Positions 24,092-32,987 of a stretch of 64,000 nt of DNA are shown here, piece by piece (the stretch's first letter is position 1; each line of letters opens with the position of its first letter). Source of the DNA: DTU064 sp045588245 (lineage in GTDB: Bacteria > Bacillota > Clostridia > Oscillospirales > CAG-272); the NCBI GenBank assembly GCA_045588245.1, contig JAZNDW010000028.1, positions 72,288-136,287 of the forward strand. The letters are read 5' to 3'. The position numbers and the translations under genes were made by a program. The notes beneath the pieces were generated by a model. The model was not told where the DNA came from and searched no databases. It saw nothing but the letters and a program-made list of their open reading frames with translations.

Positions 24092-25579
24092 TTAATTAGG
24101 TGCGGGAACGAGCAGCTTGACGGCGGCTTCTTTTATGATAGAACGTTCGGAAAAAGCGGTGTGTTCGCCGTAAATGAGCTGATAATCTTCGTGTCCTTTA
24201 CCCGCTAAAAGGACGATGTCACCGGGTTTTGCTTCGTTTACGGCGTAAAAGATCGCGTCACGGCGGTCGGGAATAATGACGTACGGCGTATCCGTGCCAA
24301 CGAATCCCGAGAGAATGTCGTTGGCAATTGCGACAGGATCTTCAAAATCGGGATCGTCTGCTGTAAGTATGCACAGATCGGCGCATTCCGATACGGCATT
24401 TCCGATCGGAATACGGCGCGAGTACGTGCGTCCGCCGACGCTTCCTACTAGAACGATCAGCCGCGACGGCGAATATTCACGCAGAACCGAAAGCGCGGAG
24501 CGGAGCGAAAGCTTATTGTGAGCAAAGTCGATCACGAACGTCGCGTAGGGAAGTGCGTCAACGATCTCAAAGCGTCCGATGGGCGAGGATTTTGAAAGCG
24601 ACGCTATGATGGAATTAAAATCAATATGATAATATCTGCAGACTGCAATAGCAAGAAGCGCGTTATAAACGCTGAACGCACCCGGAGAACGTAAGCGAAC
24701 GTTATACTCACCGTCACCGTGCTTGCAAACGAAATCAACGCCAAGCGCGCCGTCGCCGCGCCATTTGGCAGGCGAGTGCGCGTAATAATCGGCATCGGTA
24801 TCCTTCATCGACACGCTGACGGAAAGCGCCGACGCAAACTGTAACATGAATTCAGCGTTTTCGTCGTCCTTGTTATATACGATGTGATTGCATCCATATT
24901 CGGAGAAAAGCCGCGCCTTGGACATCCGATAGTGATTGAAGTCGGGATGCTCGTACGGTCCGATATGGTCGGGCGACAAGTTCGTGTAAACACAGGTGTC
25001 AAACTTTATTCCGTAAACTCGGTCACGGAATATCGCCTGGGAAGAAACCTCCATAACGACGGTCGAAACACCGCACTCGAGCATTTTTGAAAACAGCAAA
25101 TGCAGATCTGTCGATTCGGGCGTAGTGCGCAGAGAGGACGTGCGGCGACCGTCATAGATGATACCTGCAGAGCCGATATAACCCGTTTTGATACCCGCAT
25201 CATTCATAATGCTGTGTATAAGCAGAGCTGTCGTTGTTTTGCCTTTAGTTCCCGTGATGCCGATAATGCGTAGCTTGTCCGCAGGACGGTTATAAAACTC
25301 GGCGGAAACGAGCGGTAAAGCGAGGCTCGTATTATCGACCGTGATGACGGCGGCATCGTCGGGGACGGATATCTCGCGCTCGCATATAAAAGCGCGGCAG
25401 CCGCGGTTATATGCGTCAACGGCGTAATTGTGACCGTCGGCGATGCTTCCGTTTATGCAGACGAAAAGAGTCCCTTCGGCAGCGGCTCGTGAATCGTATG
25501 ATATTTTGTCTATGTTCATGTCCTCGAAGCCTTCGGGGACACTGTAGTTCAGATTATTTATAAGCTTATGTAAAAGCAT
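24092..25579 (-). CDS. murE: UDP-N-acetylmuramyl-tripeptide synthetase, MurE type, probably L-lysine-adding
   Basis: The 495-residue Mur ligase has the ATP loop GITGTKGKTTTA at 107-118, the conserved MEVSSQA segment at 176-182, DFAHNKLSL at 351-359 and GKGHEDYQ near 468. The substrate loop reads DDPDFEDP at 408-415, not the DNPR of diaminopimelate-adding MurE. From memory, streptococcal L-lysine-adding enzymes have a comparable DDPN-type loop and DFAHNKLS motif. It is the last gene of a cassette with racemase, D-aspartate ligase-like and asparagine synthetase genes, which fits a Lys/D-Asx peptidoglycan. A second, standard MurE could exist elsewhere. GGAGG precedes the ATG. Confidence 0.85.
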   Translation of the reverse strand: MLLHKLINNLNYSVPEGFEDMNIDKISYDSRAAAEGTLFVCINGSIADGHNYAVDAYNRGCRAFICEREISVPDDAAVITVDNTSLALPLVSAEFYNRPADKLRIIGITGTKGKTTTALLIHSIMNDAGIKTGYIGSAGIIYDGRRTSSLRTTPESTDLHLLFSKMLECGVSTVVMEVSSQAIFRDRVYGIKFDTCVYTNLSPDHIGPYEHPDFNHYRMSKARLFSEYGCNHIVYNKDDENAEFMLQFASALSVSVSMKDTDADYYAHSPAKWRGDGALGVDFVCKHGDGEYNVRLRSPGAFSVYNALLAIAVCRYYHIDFNSIIASLSKSSPIGRFEIVDALPYATFVIDFAHNKLSLRSALSVLREYSPSRLIVLVGSVGGRTYSRRIPIGNAVSECADLCILTADDPDFEDPVAIANDILSGFVGTDTPYVIIPDRRDAIFYAVNEAKPGDIVLLAGKGHEDYQLIYGEHTAFSERSIIKEAAVKLLVPAPN

Positions 25580-25624
25580 GGTTTACCTCCAAAATGAATT
25601 TATGGGAGGATGGGATTTCAGCCG

Positions 25625-26359
25625 TTATTTTTTATAAGCGGACAAAAACTCGTCAGAAAAGCCCGTAGGTGTGCCGCCGCACTTTGTGATCGCGGCATAC
25701 GCGAGCGTTTGCAGCGAATCAATGAGACGAACGTCATCGGACGGTGCCACCAAGGGTAGCTCCGTGCAGCCGAGAATGACGGCATCGCAACCGAGCTCAA
25801 ACATACGTCTTGAAATCTCCGCAAAAATGACATCTCCGCCTTTTCGTCCCGCTTTAACGTAATCGTAAATCACGGAGGTGACGAGCTTCTGAATGTCGTC
25901 AGTCGGTATTATGCAGTTGATGCCGGCGGCGTCAAGCGCACGCTTGTATGCGCCGATTTTAACGGTCCCTTCGGTTGCGAGTATTCCAACGTTTGAAAAT
26001 CTGCGACGCTTGCAGTGATCAACCGTTACCTCAACGATATTGAGCATTGGAACATTGACGGCACCCGAGATCTCATCGTGAAAATAATGCGCGGTGTTAC
26101 ACGGGATAGCGATCAGCTCCGCACCTGCAGCTTCCAGCTTTTTTGCATCCGTAATCATTGCAGGAGCGGGTGAAACGGAGCTTTTCCCCATGATGAAATC
26201 TGTCCTGTCAGGCATATCGGCACGGCTCATTATGACGATATTTATGTGGTCCGCATCTTTATTTGCGAGTGTATGGCTCGTGATAAGCTCATAAAAATGC
26301 GCCGTCGCCATAGGGCCCATTCCGCCGAGGATACCGAGACATTTTTTTGTATTTATCAA
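25625..26359 (-). CDS. racD: Aspartate/glutamate racemase family protein
   Basis: The 244-residue protein has both catalytic cysteines of PLP-independent racemases: IPCNTAHYF (Cys87) and LGCTELPL (Cys198), with the N-terminal GILGGMGPMAT typical of aspartate racemases. It would interconvert L- and D-aspartate. The start is TTG 26359, decided by an excellent AAAGGAGGT nine bases upstream. It lies 18 bases after the ATP-grasp ligase gene and 46 before murE, matching the racD-ligase pairs that build D-Asp cross-bridges in Enterococcus faecium and lactococci. Broad-specificity amino acid racemase is the alternative. Confidence 0.87.
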   Translation of the reverse strand: MINTKKCLGILGGMGPMATAHFYELITSHTLANKDADHINIVIMSRADMPDRTDFIMGKSSVSPAPAMITDAKKLEAAGAELIAIPCNTAHYFHDEISGAVNVPMLNIVEVTVDHCKRRRFSNVGILATEGTVKIGAYKRALDAAGINCIIPTDDIQKLVTSVIYDYVKAGRKGGDVIFAEISRRMFELGCDAVILGCTELPLVAPSDDVRLIDSLQTLAYAAITKCGGTPTGFSDEFLSAYKK

Positions 26360-26376
26360 GTGAAACGATACCTCCT

Positions 26377-27594
26377 TTACGGATTAAGCTTGTATTTTTT
26401 ATGCTGGCGCTGCTGCATCACAAGTACGCACGCAAGACGGAGCGGACGCGACAAAAGATCGCGCATATATCGTAATGATGAGGCTTCCTCCCCGCTCGCT
26501 TTGAGCTGTTTTGCGAGTGAAACGAGCGACGGATCGCGAGTGTACTTATAAACGACGTCGGCGGGGATATTGTGCCAGAAAACGCGGCGTTTGACTTCGT
26601 TATACGTAAGCTCTTCTTTGTTTATCAGGTCGGTTACCGCGATCTCTGCGATGTTTGCGCCTGCCGCCGTGCAGTAATAATTACTGCGTCCCTGACGCAG
26701 ATTCATGTCAAAGGCGAGGTATCTGCCGCTTGCGGGATCGTATTTAACGTCAAAGTTGCAAAATCCCGTGTATCCTTCAGCTTCGAGCATCTTTTTGATC
26801 GGCGATGTCACGTCGGGCGCATAATCCGTTATGATAGCGGAATGGTTGCCGATGCCCTTGGGCGTGTGCTCCTCTAAAAGTACGTGACCGAGGCAGACCA
26901 TCTTGACCTTCGCGTGTCTGTCGGAATACGTCGTGATAACGCGCATTCCTTCGTCACCGCCCTCAATGCGCTTCTGAATGATGACTCGGCGGTCATAGCC
27001 GGAGCCGTATATATCGGAAACGATGCGTTCCGCATCAGCCTGATCGGCGGCGAAGTAGACCTTTCTCATGCCGTCAAAGGGGTGGTGCCAATATGCCGCC
27101 GAAGATGACGGCTTGATAACGATGGGGAAAGCGAAGCCTTCACGCGTTATGTCGTCGGGAAGCTCGTCGGGTGAAGAAATGATAAGCGTGTTCGGATAAT
27201 CTATGCCGTATTTGCCGCACATTTCGTAAAAATCCGCCTTGTCCGCGAAAATGTCGCGGCAACGTGCCGACGTATAAGGAACGTTATAAGCCACAGAGAG
27301 TGCGCCCTCATCGACAAGGTCGATTATCAGGGAAACGTAATCGTCCGTGCAGCCGAAAAGTATAAGATCGTCGCCCTTGTGTTCATTTGCGAAAGCGTTG
27401 AGAGTTTTGATCAGACGTGCTTTATTATCGATATCCGCTATGATGTGAGGAATGATGATGGCGGAATATTTCGTTGCAGAGACGGCGTATCTGCCGAAAA
27501 CGTGGCTTTTTACGCCATATTTCTCATGAAACGCACGAGCGATATTATAGGCGTTGAGGTCTCCGCCGAGCAGAACGGGTGTGATATTCACCAT
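26377..27594 (-). CDS. ATP-grasp D-aspartate ligase-like protein (peptidoglycan cross-bridge)
   Basis: The 405-residue protein begins ITPVLLGGDLNAYNIARAF, which closely resembles the N-terminus of the E. faecium D-aspartate ligase. It has ATP-grasp features: FPIVIKPSSSAAYW near 155, VIIQKRIEGGDEGMR near 199 and the metal-binding DMNLRQGRSNYY near 298. Such ligases join the beta-carboxyl of D-aspartate to the lysine side chain of UDP-MurNAc-pentapeptide. The racemase gene directly downstream would supply D-Asp, and the asnB gene upstream could amidate it. AAGGAG precedes the ATG. The assignment rests on remembered similarity and context. Confidence 0.82.
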   Translation of the reverse strand: MVNITPVLLGGDLNAYNIARAFHEKYGVKSHVFGRYAVSATKYSAIIIPHIIADIDNKARLIKTLNAFANEHKGDDLILFGCTDDYVSLIIDLVDEGALSVAYNVPYTSARCRDIFADKADFYEMCGKYGIDYPNTLIISSPDELPDDITREGFAFPIVIKPSSSAAYWHHPFDGMRKVYFAADQADAERIVSDIYGSGYDRRVIIQKRIEGGDEGMRVITTYSDRHAKVKMVCLGHVLLEEHTPKGIGNHSAIITDYAPDVTSPIKKMLEAEGYTGFCNFDVKYDPASGRYLAFDMNLRQGRSNYYCTAAGANIAEIAVTDLINKEELTYNEVKRRVFWHNIPADVVYKYTRDPSLVSLAKQLKASGEEASSLRYMRDLLSRPLRLACVLVMQQRQHKKYKLNP

Positions 27595-27609
27595 AGCTTT
27601 ATTGCTCCT

Positions 27610-29460
27610 TTATTCCGTGTATTTCTTTTTGTAATCAACGAAAAACTGACGGTACCACGTCAAAAACGTGAAAATGACCCAGATCTTGCGCTGATTGTTC
27701 GCTTTGCCCGATTTGTGATCGTCGAGCAGCTTCATAAGCTCGTCGCGGCGGAAAAATTCGCCCGCGTAATCGGCGGTGAAATATTCTTTGACGATGTTAT
27801 AGTATTTATCCTCGCGCAGCCACATACGGATCGGGACGGGAAAGCCCTTCTTCGGTCGCGTCGCCCATTCATCGGGCAGTTTGCGGTTTGCGGCGATGCG
27901 GAGGACGTATTTCGTGTCAACGTCGCTCACGCGGTAGCGTGACGGAACGCGCCGAGCCGCATCCATTACGATGCGGTCAAGATACGGAACGCGCAGTTCG
28001 ATCGAATGTGCCATCGACATTTTATCCGCTTTCAGAAGAATGTCGCCCGGAAGCCAGAGATTGAGGTCGAGGTACTGCTTTTTTGTAAGCTCGTCTTTAT
28101 CCTTTACCTTGGCGTAGACAGAACGTGTTACCTCGCGAGGTGCGGGACCGACGGCGTATTCTTCGTTAAGAATACGAACGGCTTCTTTTTCGGAGAAAAC
28201 GTCAGCCTGACCGATAAAGTAATCCTCAGGTTTGCCGCTGCCTTTGATGATGAAATCGTGTCCTTTGAAATAGGGCAGTTTTTTCGCAACGGATGATGCC
28301 GCACGGCGCAAAAACAGAGGAAGCTTTTTGTATTTTTTCATCATCGGTGTTTCGTCGTACCATTCGTAACCGCCCCAGATCTCGTCAGCACCTTCGCCCG
28401 ATAAAACGACGGTGACGTACTTTCTTGTAAGCTTCGATAAGAACCAAAGCGGAACGGAGGAGGGATTCGCCTGCGGCTCGTCCATGTGATACTGAATTTT
28501 GGGGAATGCTTCGAAGCATTCGTCCGCCGAGATCATTTCGGCATGATGCTCGATACCGAGTATGTCGGACAGGCGCATAGCCTCGTTCGTTTCGTTGAAC
28601 TTGTCAAAATCAAAGCCGACGGAAAAGGTGTGCTGAGGCATGAGATTTGCCGTGATGTAGCTTGAATCCACACCGCCCGACAAGAACGAACCGACGGGGA
28701 CGTCGCTGATCTTGTGTGCGGCAACGGACTGCTCGACCAAACTTTCCGTCTCCGAAACGAAATCGTCAAACGAACGGGAATCGTCAGCGTCAAAATCAAT
28801 GTCCCAATAACGGCTTTTTGTTATAACGCCGTCCTTGAACGTTAACGTGTGCGCAGGCGGCAGTTTGAATATTCCACGAAAAAAGGTCTCTTCTCCCGAT
28901 GAATACTGGAAAGAAAGGTACGGACGCAGAGCTTCGGGATTTACTTCGGGGGTAAGCTCGGGGTGCTCAAGCATCGCCTTGATCTCACTTCCGAAAACGA
29001 GATCGCCGCCGTCGGTGACGGTGTAATAAAACGGCTTGATGCCGAAATAGTCGCGTGCGCAGAAAAGCGTTTTCGTAACGCTGTCCCACAGCGCGAAAGC
29101 GAACATACCGCGCAGACGCGGCACGATGTCCTCGCCGTATTCTTCATAACCGTGAATGACGACTTCCGTGTCGCATTTTGTTCGGAAGGTGTGTCCTTTA
29201 TCTATCAGTTCTTCGCGCAAGGACTGAAAATTATAAACCTCACCGTTAAAAACGATGGTGTAACGCTCATCCTCGTTATGCATGGGCTGTGCGCCGTCGT
29301 GCAGATCTATGATGGAAAGACGTCTGAAACCGAGAGTGATCCCGTCACCGCAGAAAAATCCGCCGTCGTCGGGACCGCGATGGATTATGCGATCCATCAT
29401 GGCGCAAATAATATTTTCATTGTTACGGGTGAAGCCCGAAAAACCTATGAAGCCGCACAT
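27610..29460 (-). CDS. Glutamine-dependent asparagine synthetase (AsnB/AsnH type)
   Basis: The 616-residue enzyme starts MCGFIGFSG, giving the Cys2 nucleophile of the class II glutamine amidotransferase domain. RIIHRGPDDGG and NGEVYNFQSLREEL follow, then the ATP pyrophosphatase loop LSGGVDSSYI near 259. It would transfer amide nitrogen from glutamine to an aspartyl carboxyl. Its place at the head of a racemase-ligase-murE operon suggests the AsnH role known in lactococci: amidation of D-Asp in the peptidoglycan cross-bridge to D-Asn. The window also has asnA for free asparagine, which makes a dedicated wall role more likely. Confidence 0.9.
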   Translation of the reverse strand: MCGFIGFSGFTRNNENIICAMMDRIIHRGPDDGGFFCGDGITLGFRRLSIIDLHDGAQPMHNEDERYTIVFNGEVYNFQSLREELIDKGHTFRTKCDTEVVIHGYEEYGEDIVPRLRGMFAFALWDSVTKTLFCARDYFGIKPFYYTVTDGGDLVFGSEIKAMLEHPELTPEVNPEALRPYLSFQYSSGEETFFRGIFKLPPAHTLTFKDGVITKSRYWDIDFDADDSRSFDDFVSETESLVEQSVAAHKISDVPVGSFLSGGVDSSYITANLMPQHTFSVGFDFDKFNETNEAMRLSDILGIEHHAEMISADECFEAFPKIQYHMDEPQANPSSVPLWFLSKLTRKYVTVVLSGEGADEIWGGYEWYDETPMMKKYKKLPLFLRRAASSVAKKLPYFKGHDFIIKGSGKPEDYFIGQADVFSEKEAVRILNEEYAVGPAPREVTRSVYAKVKDKDELTKKQYLDLNLWLPGDILLKADKMSMAHSIELRVPYLDRIVMDAARRVPSRYRVSDVDTKYVLRIAANRKLPDEWATRPKKGFPVPIRMWLREDKYYNIVKEYFTADYAGEFFRRDELMKLLDDHKSGKANNQRKIWVIFTFLTWYRQFFVDYKKKYTE

Positions 29461-29555
29461 AATATAGCTCCGTTTTATGTAAGATTATTTTTGTGTTAAT
29501 AATTGCTGAATATAAAGTCGGCAAAAACTCTGAACAGTAATATCAGCCAAATACT

Positions 29556-29584
29556 ATTATACCATAAAACGTTAGTAAAATAAA
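29556..29584 (-). promoter_or_regulatory. Possible promoter of the asnB-murE cassette
   Basis: On the minus strand TATAAT (29561-29556) lies 17 bases after TTTATT, about 95 bases before asnB. The -35 box is weak, so an activator such as the adjacent AraC-type protein could be needed. Confidence 0.45.
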
Positions 29585-29594
29585 GACAAAAACA

Positions 29595-29626
29595 AAAAAA
29601 CGCACACAGTATTGCTTGCGTTTTTT
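29595..29626 (-). terminator. Terminator after the AraC-type regulator gene
   Basis: AAAAAACGCA and TGCGTTTTTT pair around an imperfect stem. The minus-strand transcript ends in a long T-run. Confidence 0.7.
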
Positions 29627-29645
29627 GTAAAGTTGCAAAATTTTA

Positions 29646-30497
29646 TCATTTGTTGCTTTTCTTAATGTCAGAGCGGTACTTGTTAGGCGACGTACCGACC
29701 AGCTTTTTGAAAGTATTTGAAAAGTGTTGCGTGTTGGAATAGTGAAGCATTTCGGAGATCGCTTTTATGGACAGATCTGTCGTTGCAAGGAGCGTCGAGG
29801 CGATCTCAACGCGTCTGCGGATTGCATATTGAATGGGCGTGATCGAATATTTTGCCTTGAACACGCGGATCGCGTGCATTTTCGTGATCCCAAAGTGATT
29901 TTTGACGTCATCAAGTGTAATGTTGCTGTATATGGTGTTGTCTATGTATGTGCGAATGCGATCAGCTTCGGAAACTTTTTTCTGTGATTTTTCGGCAGGC
30001 GAGCTCACATCATCAAATGCACACAGAAGCAAAAAATCGAAAAAATAACGCGACATTTGCTTCATGCTATCCATATAATTGTCATCGCTTGTGTACTGAA
30101 GACAATCTTTCATATTCGACATAATAACGTTTGCGTCAACGCTTTTTATCGAAACGACGGGGATCGAGTAAGCGGCTGCGAGCGCATCGGGAAGCGTACC
30201 GTCGGAGGTGAACCAATAGCCGAAGGCGTTGGCGGAAACTTTTAATTTTAGATTAGATGATGCTGCAGAGCCGATGAAAAATATTTCCTTTTCGGATACT
30301 TTGAAAGATGCTCCCGAGGAAACGATCTCAACATTACCGGAAACAAGATAACCGTAAGATGATGCATTTTTGGAAAGTGATATTTCATGTTCACCGGATG
30401 CACCGGATATGTGTCCTGCGCAGAGAATGTTGAACACAGGATTATTCATACTTGTCGGAACAAAAATAATATCTTCATATACAGCTTTTTTTGTCAT
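29646..30497 (-). CDS. AraC-family transcriptional regulator
   Basis: The 283-residue protein has an N-terminal cupin-like sensing domain (about 20-110) and a C-terminal pair of helix-turn-helix motifs (SNITLDDVKNHFGITKMHAIR near 190; LSIKAISEMLHYSNTQHFSN near 240) ending in the family PNKYR motif. AraC regulators usually activate nearby genes on binding a small ligand. It lies upstream of the asnB cassette on the same strand but is separated by a terminator, so it may control it in trans. The ligand is unknown. Confidence 0.92.
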   Translation of the reverse strand: MTKKAVYEDIIFVPTSMNNPVFNILCAGHISGASGEHEISLSKNASSYGYLVSGNVEIVSSGASFKVSEKEIFFIGSAASSNLKLKVSANAFGYWFTSDGTLPDALAAAYSIPVVSIKSVDANVIMSNMKDCLQYTSDDNYMDSMKQMSRYFFDFLLLCAFDDVSSPAEKSQKKVSEADRIRTYIDNTIYSNITLDDVKNHFGITKMHAIRVFKAKYSITPIQYAIRRRVEIASTLLATTDLSIKAISEMLHYSNTQHFSNTFKKLVGTSPNKYRSDIKKSNK

Positions 30498-30801
30498 AGC
30501 GTTCCTACCGTTTATCCTTGTGATAAATATACAGTACCATTTATAAAAATACAGCCACTATAATTATTTTACTTATTTATAAAGCAAATGTCAATAAGCT
30601 GACGTCAGCATCGAAAAATGTTAACTTTTGTGTGGAAAATGAAGAATTTGTTAACATTGGCAAGATGACGAAACAGATTCTTGACACGATGAAATTATTG
30701 ATATATTATAGTAAAGATATGTTTGCTTACAGTTGTTAATGCCATCATTACAAATGTATATTAAAACAATTAAAGATTATTTATGAACGAGGCAATGATT
30801 A
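30498..30801. other. Divergent 304-base intergenic region
   Basis: AT-rich DNA between the AraC gene and a divergent membrane protein gene. A promoter is recognised for the plus-strand gene (30681-30709). For the minus-strand gene only poor -10-like sequences are seen. No gene or structured RNA was found. Confidence 0.6.
30681..30709 (+). promoter_or_regulatory. Sigma-A promoter of the 240-residue membrane protein gene
   Basis: TTGACA (30681-30686) and TATTAT (30704-30709) are 17 bases apart. Confidence 0.7.
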
Positions 30802-31524
30802 ATGGATTACGCAAGTTTCAAAAAGTACTTTTCACCTAAAAACAATACGTGGCAGATAATTGGCGGTGTTATCGCCGCTCTCGGTTTGCCGTTCTTTTTC
30901 ATGAGAGCGTCCATGATCGGCGTCGTTATCGTCGCTATCGGTGCGTGCATATTCATATTTGCGCGTGATTCCCGTCCCGCTGATGCAGACGTAGACGGTG
31001 CGATCGCAAAGAAGATCAAAGATATCGACGATCTTGCGAAGCGTGGCATTGATATCCGCGAAAGAATGATCAAAGCATTCCCTCCGGTTGCGTTCAGTGA
31101 GTTTGACTTTTCGGGTTATGAAAATAACAGAGAAAACTTCTTTGTACAAAAGGGATCTGACGGTAGATTCCGTTCCAACCGTTATTCTGCCGCTGAAATC
31201 ATCTTCACGCAGGAAAAGCTTCACATTTTCATGATGCAGTTTTCTCTCACGGAGGAACAGGAAGATCAGAAATATTTTGAAGCAAAATATACAGACCTCA
31301 AGGAAGCCGTGATCGAGCGCCGCAGCCATTCGTTCGTTCTCAATAAGGGAACAAAGAATGAAAAAGAAGAAAAGATCGAATTTGAATCGATCATTATCAG
31401 AGATAACGACGATAATATCGTATTCAATATGCCCGTTCACGACGGAGCAGACGTCGATAAGACTATCGTAACCGTCAACAGACTCATTGGCGGTAAAAAA
31501 GAAGGAACAGTCGATTTTAACTGA
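30802..31524 (+). CDS. Membrane-anchored protein of unknown function
   Basis: The 240-residue protein has two adjacent N-terminal hydrophobic segments (about 17-34 and 37-54), a helical linker (AKKIKDIDDLAKRGIDIRER) and a cytoplasmic alpha/beta domain with a charged stretch (KYFEAKYTDLKEAVIERR). The tail reads NRLIGGKKEGTVDFN. The last 130 residues may form a pleckstrin-like fold, but this is only an impression. It has its own promoter and is followed by a strong hairpin. No family is recognised. Confidence 0.7.
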   Translation: MDYASFKKYFSPKNNTWQIIGGVIAALGLPFFFMRASMIGVVIVAIGACIFIFARDSRPADADVDGAIAKKIKDIDDLAKRGIDIRERMIKAFPPVAFSEFDFSGYENNRENFFVQKGSDGRFRSNRYSAAEIIFTQEKLHIFMMQFSLTEEQEDQKYFEAKYTDLKEAVIERRSHSFVLNKGTKNEKEEKIEFESIIIRDNDDNIVFNMPVHDGADVDKTIVTVNRLIGGKKEGTVDFN

Positions 31525-31547
31525 TCCTACAGTCTATGGCGAATATA

Positions 31548-31585
31548 AATCACCCCCGCTGGCAAAAATGCCGACGGGGGTGATT
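31548..31585 (+). terminator. Strong hairpin after the membrane protein gene, covering the next ribosome site
   Basis: AATCACCCCCG pairs with CGGGGGTGATT around an inner TGGC/GCCG stem. No long T-run follows. The right arm contains GGGGGTGA, the only ribosome site for the next gene at TTG 31588. Confidence 0.65.
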
Positions 31586-31587
31586 GT

Positions 31588-32034
31588 TTGTTTTACAAAA
31601 GAACTGTCGGGATCGTATCAGCGTTCATTTTCGGCGGATTACTGTACGGTGCCGTTGAAACGGCATGGCGCGGATACACGCATCCGACGATGCTATTTGT
31701 CGGCGGTGTGTGCTTTTCTGTCATATATGCGATCCAGCGAAAGCACCGTAAGCTTCCGATCTATAAAGAAGCCATGATCGGAGGGAGCTTGATAACGGCA
31801 GCGGAGCTGTTGTCGGGGTGTATTTTTAATTTATGGCTCCGAATGAACGTTTGGGACTATTCGGGGCAGCCGCTGAATCTTTTGGGACAGATATGCGCGC
31901 TTTATTCGCTATATTGGACGATACTTTCGCCCGCGGCATTTTTTCTTTGCCGCGTGCTCGGAGGAGCTGTCGGTGACGGTCATTCCGCGTCTGCGGCAGA
32001 CTCGTCTTCGTTAGAGTTTTCGTCTTCGCTGTAA
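31588..32034 (+). CDS. CmpB-like integral membrane protein (putative ABC transporter permease family)
   Basis: The 148-residue protein has about four membrane helices and the pattern GGLLYGAVETAWRGYTHPTM, GGVCFSVIYAI, then WLRMNVWDYSGQPLNLLG and QICALYSLYWTILS. This matches small clostridial proteins annotated as putative ABC transporter type IV/CmpB. Function is unproven. The only in-frame start is TTG 31588, whose ribosome site lies inside a stable hairpin, so translation may be controlled by unfolding. The last 18 codons, a Ser/Ala-rich hydrophilic tail, overlap the convergent gene on the other strand. Confidence 0.7.
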   Translation: MFYKRTVGIVSAFIFGGLLYGAVETAWRGYTHPTMLFVGGVCFSVIYAIQRKHRKLPIYKEAMIGGSLITAAELLSGCIFNLWLRMNVWDYSGQPLNLLGQICALYSLYWTILSPAAFFLCRVLGGAVGDGHSASAADSSSLEFSSSL

Positions 32035-32963
32035 TAAGGATCGATCATAAATTCTTTGATCTTCGGATATGCAACGTACGACTGAACGAGCATCATCGTC
32101 GCGGGAACGATAACGAAGGGCAAAATGATGCCGAGAGGGATGTACGTTCCGAAAATCAGGTAATTTAGTGCGATGATTATGATGAATCCGAGCAGTCCCA
32201 TAAGGTTGCGCTTGATGCCGAGAATTGAGAAAATGAGAGAGTTTTTGATTATTTTTGACAGCTTCAGATCAAACGTGATCAGTATGTGGTACATGTAAAA
32301 CCGCATCATGAAATATACGACGAACATGAGAAGGGACATGAAGAACATTATATACATCGTCGTTGTTGTGAGGTTGCCCCAGAAATAAACAACGTCGTAA
32401 CCGAGCATGAAGATCGCAAGAACATCGATAATTCCGAGGATGAGACCTTGCTTAAAGTTACGCTTGATGGCATACCAAAAGTCGCTCCACATAAAAATCG
32501 GCTCGCCTTTGACCATATTGCGGCATATATACGTGACACCGACGTTAACAGGGCCGAACGTGAAGAGCAAAAGCCCTGTCAGCGCAAGGAAAATGAGCGT
32601 TACGTAAGTGTTTGCAGAGATCGGTACCTGCATACCGAAGATGCCGTAAAGTGCTGCCGTAACGGGTGAATCTTTCATCAGTTCAACCCCGTAAAGAGGA
32701 GCAAACACCTGATAATACGGTGCCGACGATTCAACTCCGAAATATCCTGCTTTGTAAATGAAATAAAAGAAGATCGGAAAATTTCCGAAAACCATCAAAA
32801 GGTTAACGCTCAAAAGCTTGCCGGCACGTCGCCAAAACAGTTTGAAAAAGTTAGCGAAATTGGGATTATCGAGGACGGGCGGCTCGGATTTTTCAACGCC
32901 CTTGCCTTCAAGGGAATACATTCCGAACCAATTGAACTTCTTTTGTTTTTTTTCTTCTGACAT
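31980..32963 (-). CDS. DUF624/YesL-like membrane protein
   Basis: The 327-residue protein has a hydrophilic N-terminus, then NFFKLFWRRAGKLLSVNLLMVFGNFPIFF, typical of DUF624, and about six helices, with an acidic tail. DUF624 proteins accompany sugar ABC transporters in many Firmicutes, but no such transporter is nearby. It forms a two-gene unit with the membrane protein gene upstream (24-base gap). Its last 55 bases overlap the convergent CmpB-like gene. Confidence 0.75.
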   Translation of the reverse strand: MSEEKKQKKFNWFGMYSLEGKGVEKSEPPVLDNPNFANFFKLFWRRAGKLLSVNLLMVFGNFPIFFYFIYKAGYFGVESSAPYYQVFAPLYGVELMKDSPVTAALYGIFGMQVPISANTYVTLIFLALTGLLLFTFGPVNVGVTYICRNMVKGEPIFMWSDFWYAIKRNFKQGLILGIIDVLAIFMLGYDVVYFWGNLTTTTMYIMFFMSLLMFVVYFMMRFYMYHILITFDLKLSKIIKNSLIFSILGIKRNLMGLLGFIIIIALNYLIFGTYIPLGIILPFVIVPATMMLVQSYVAYPKIKEFMIDPYYSEDENSNEDESAADAE

Positions 32964-32987
32964 TTTGTTATGCCTTTCTTTGATACA

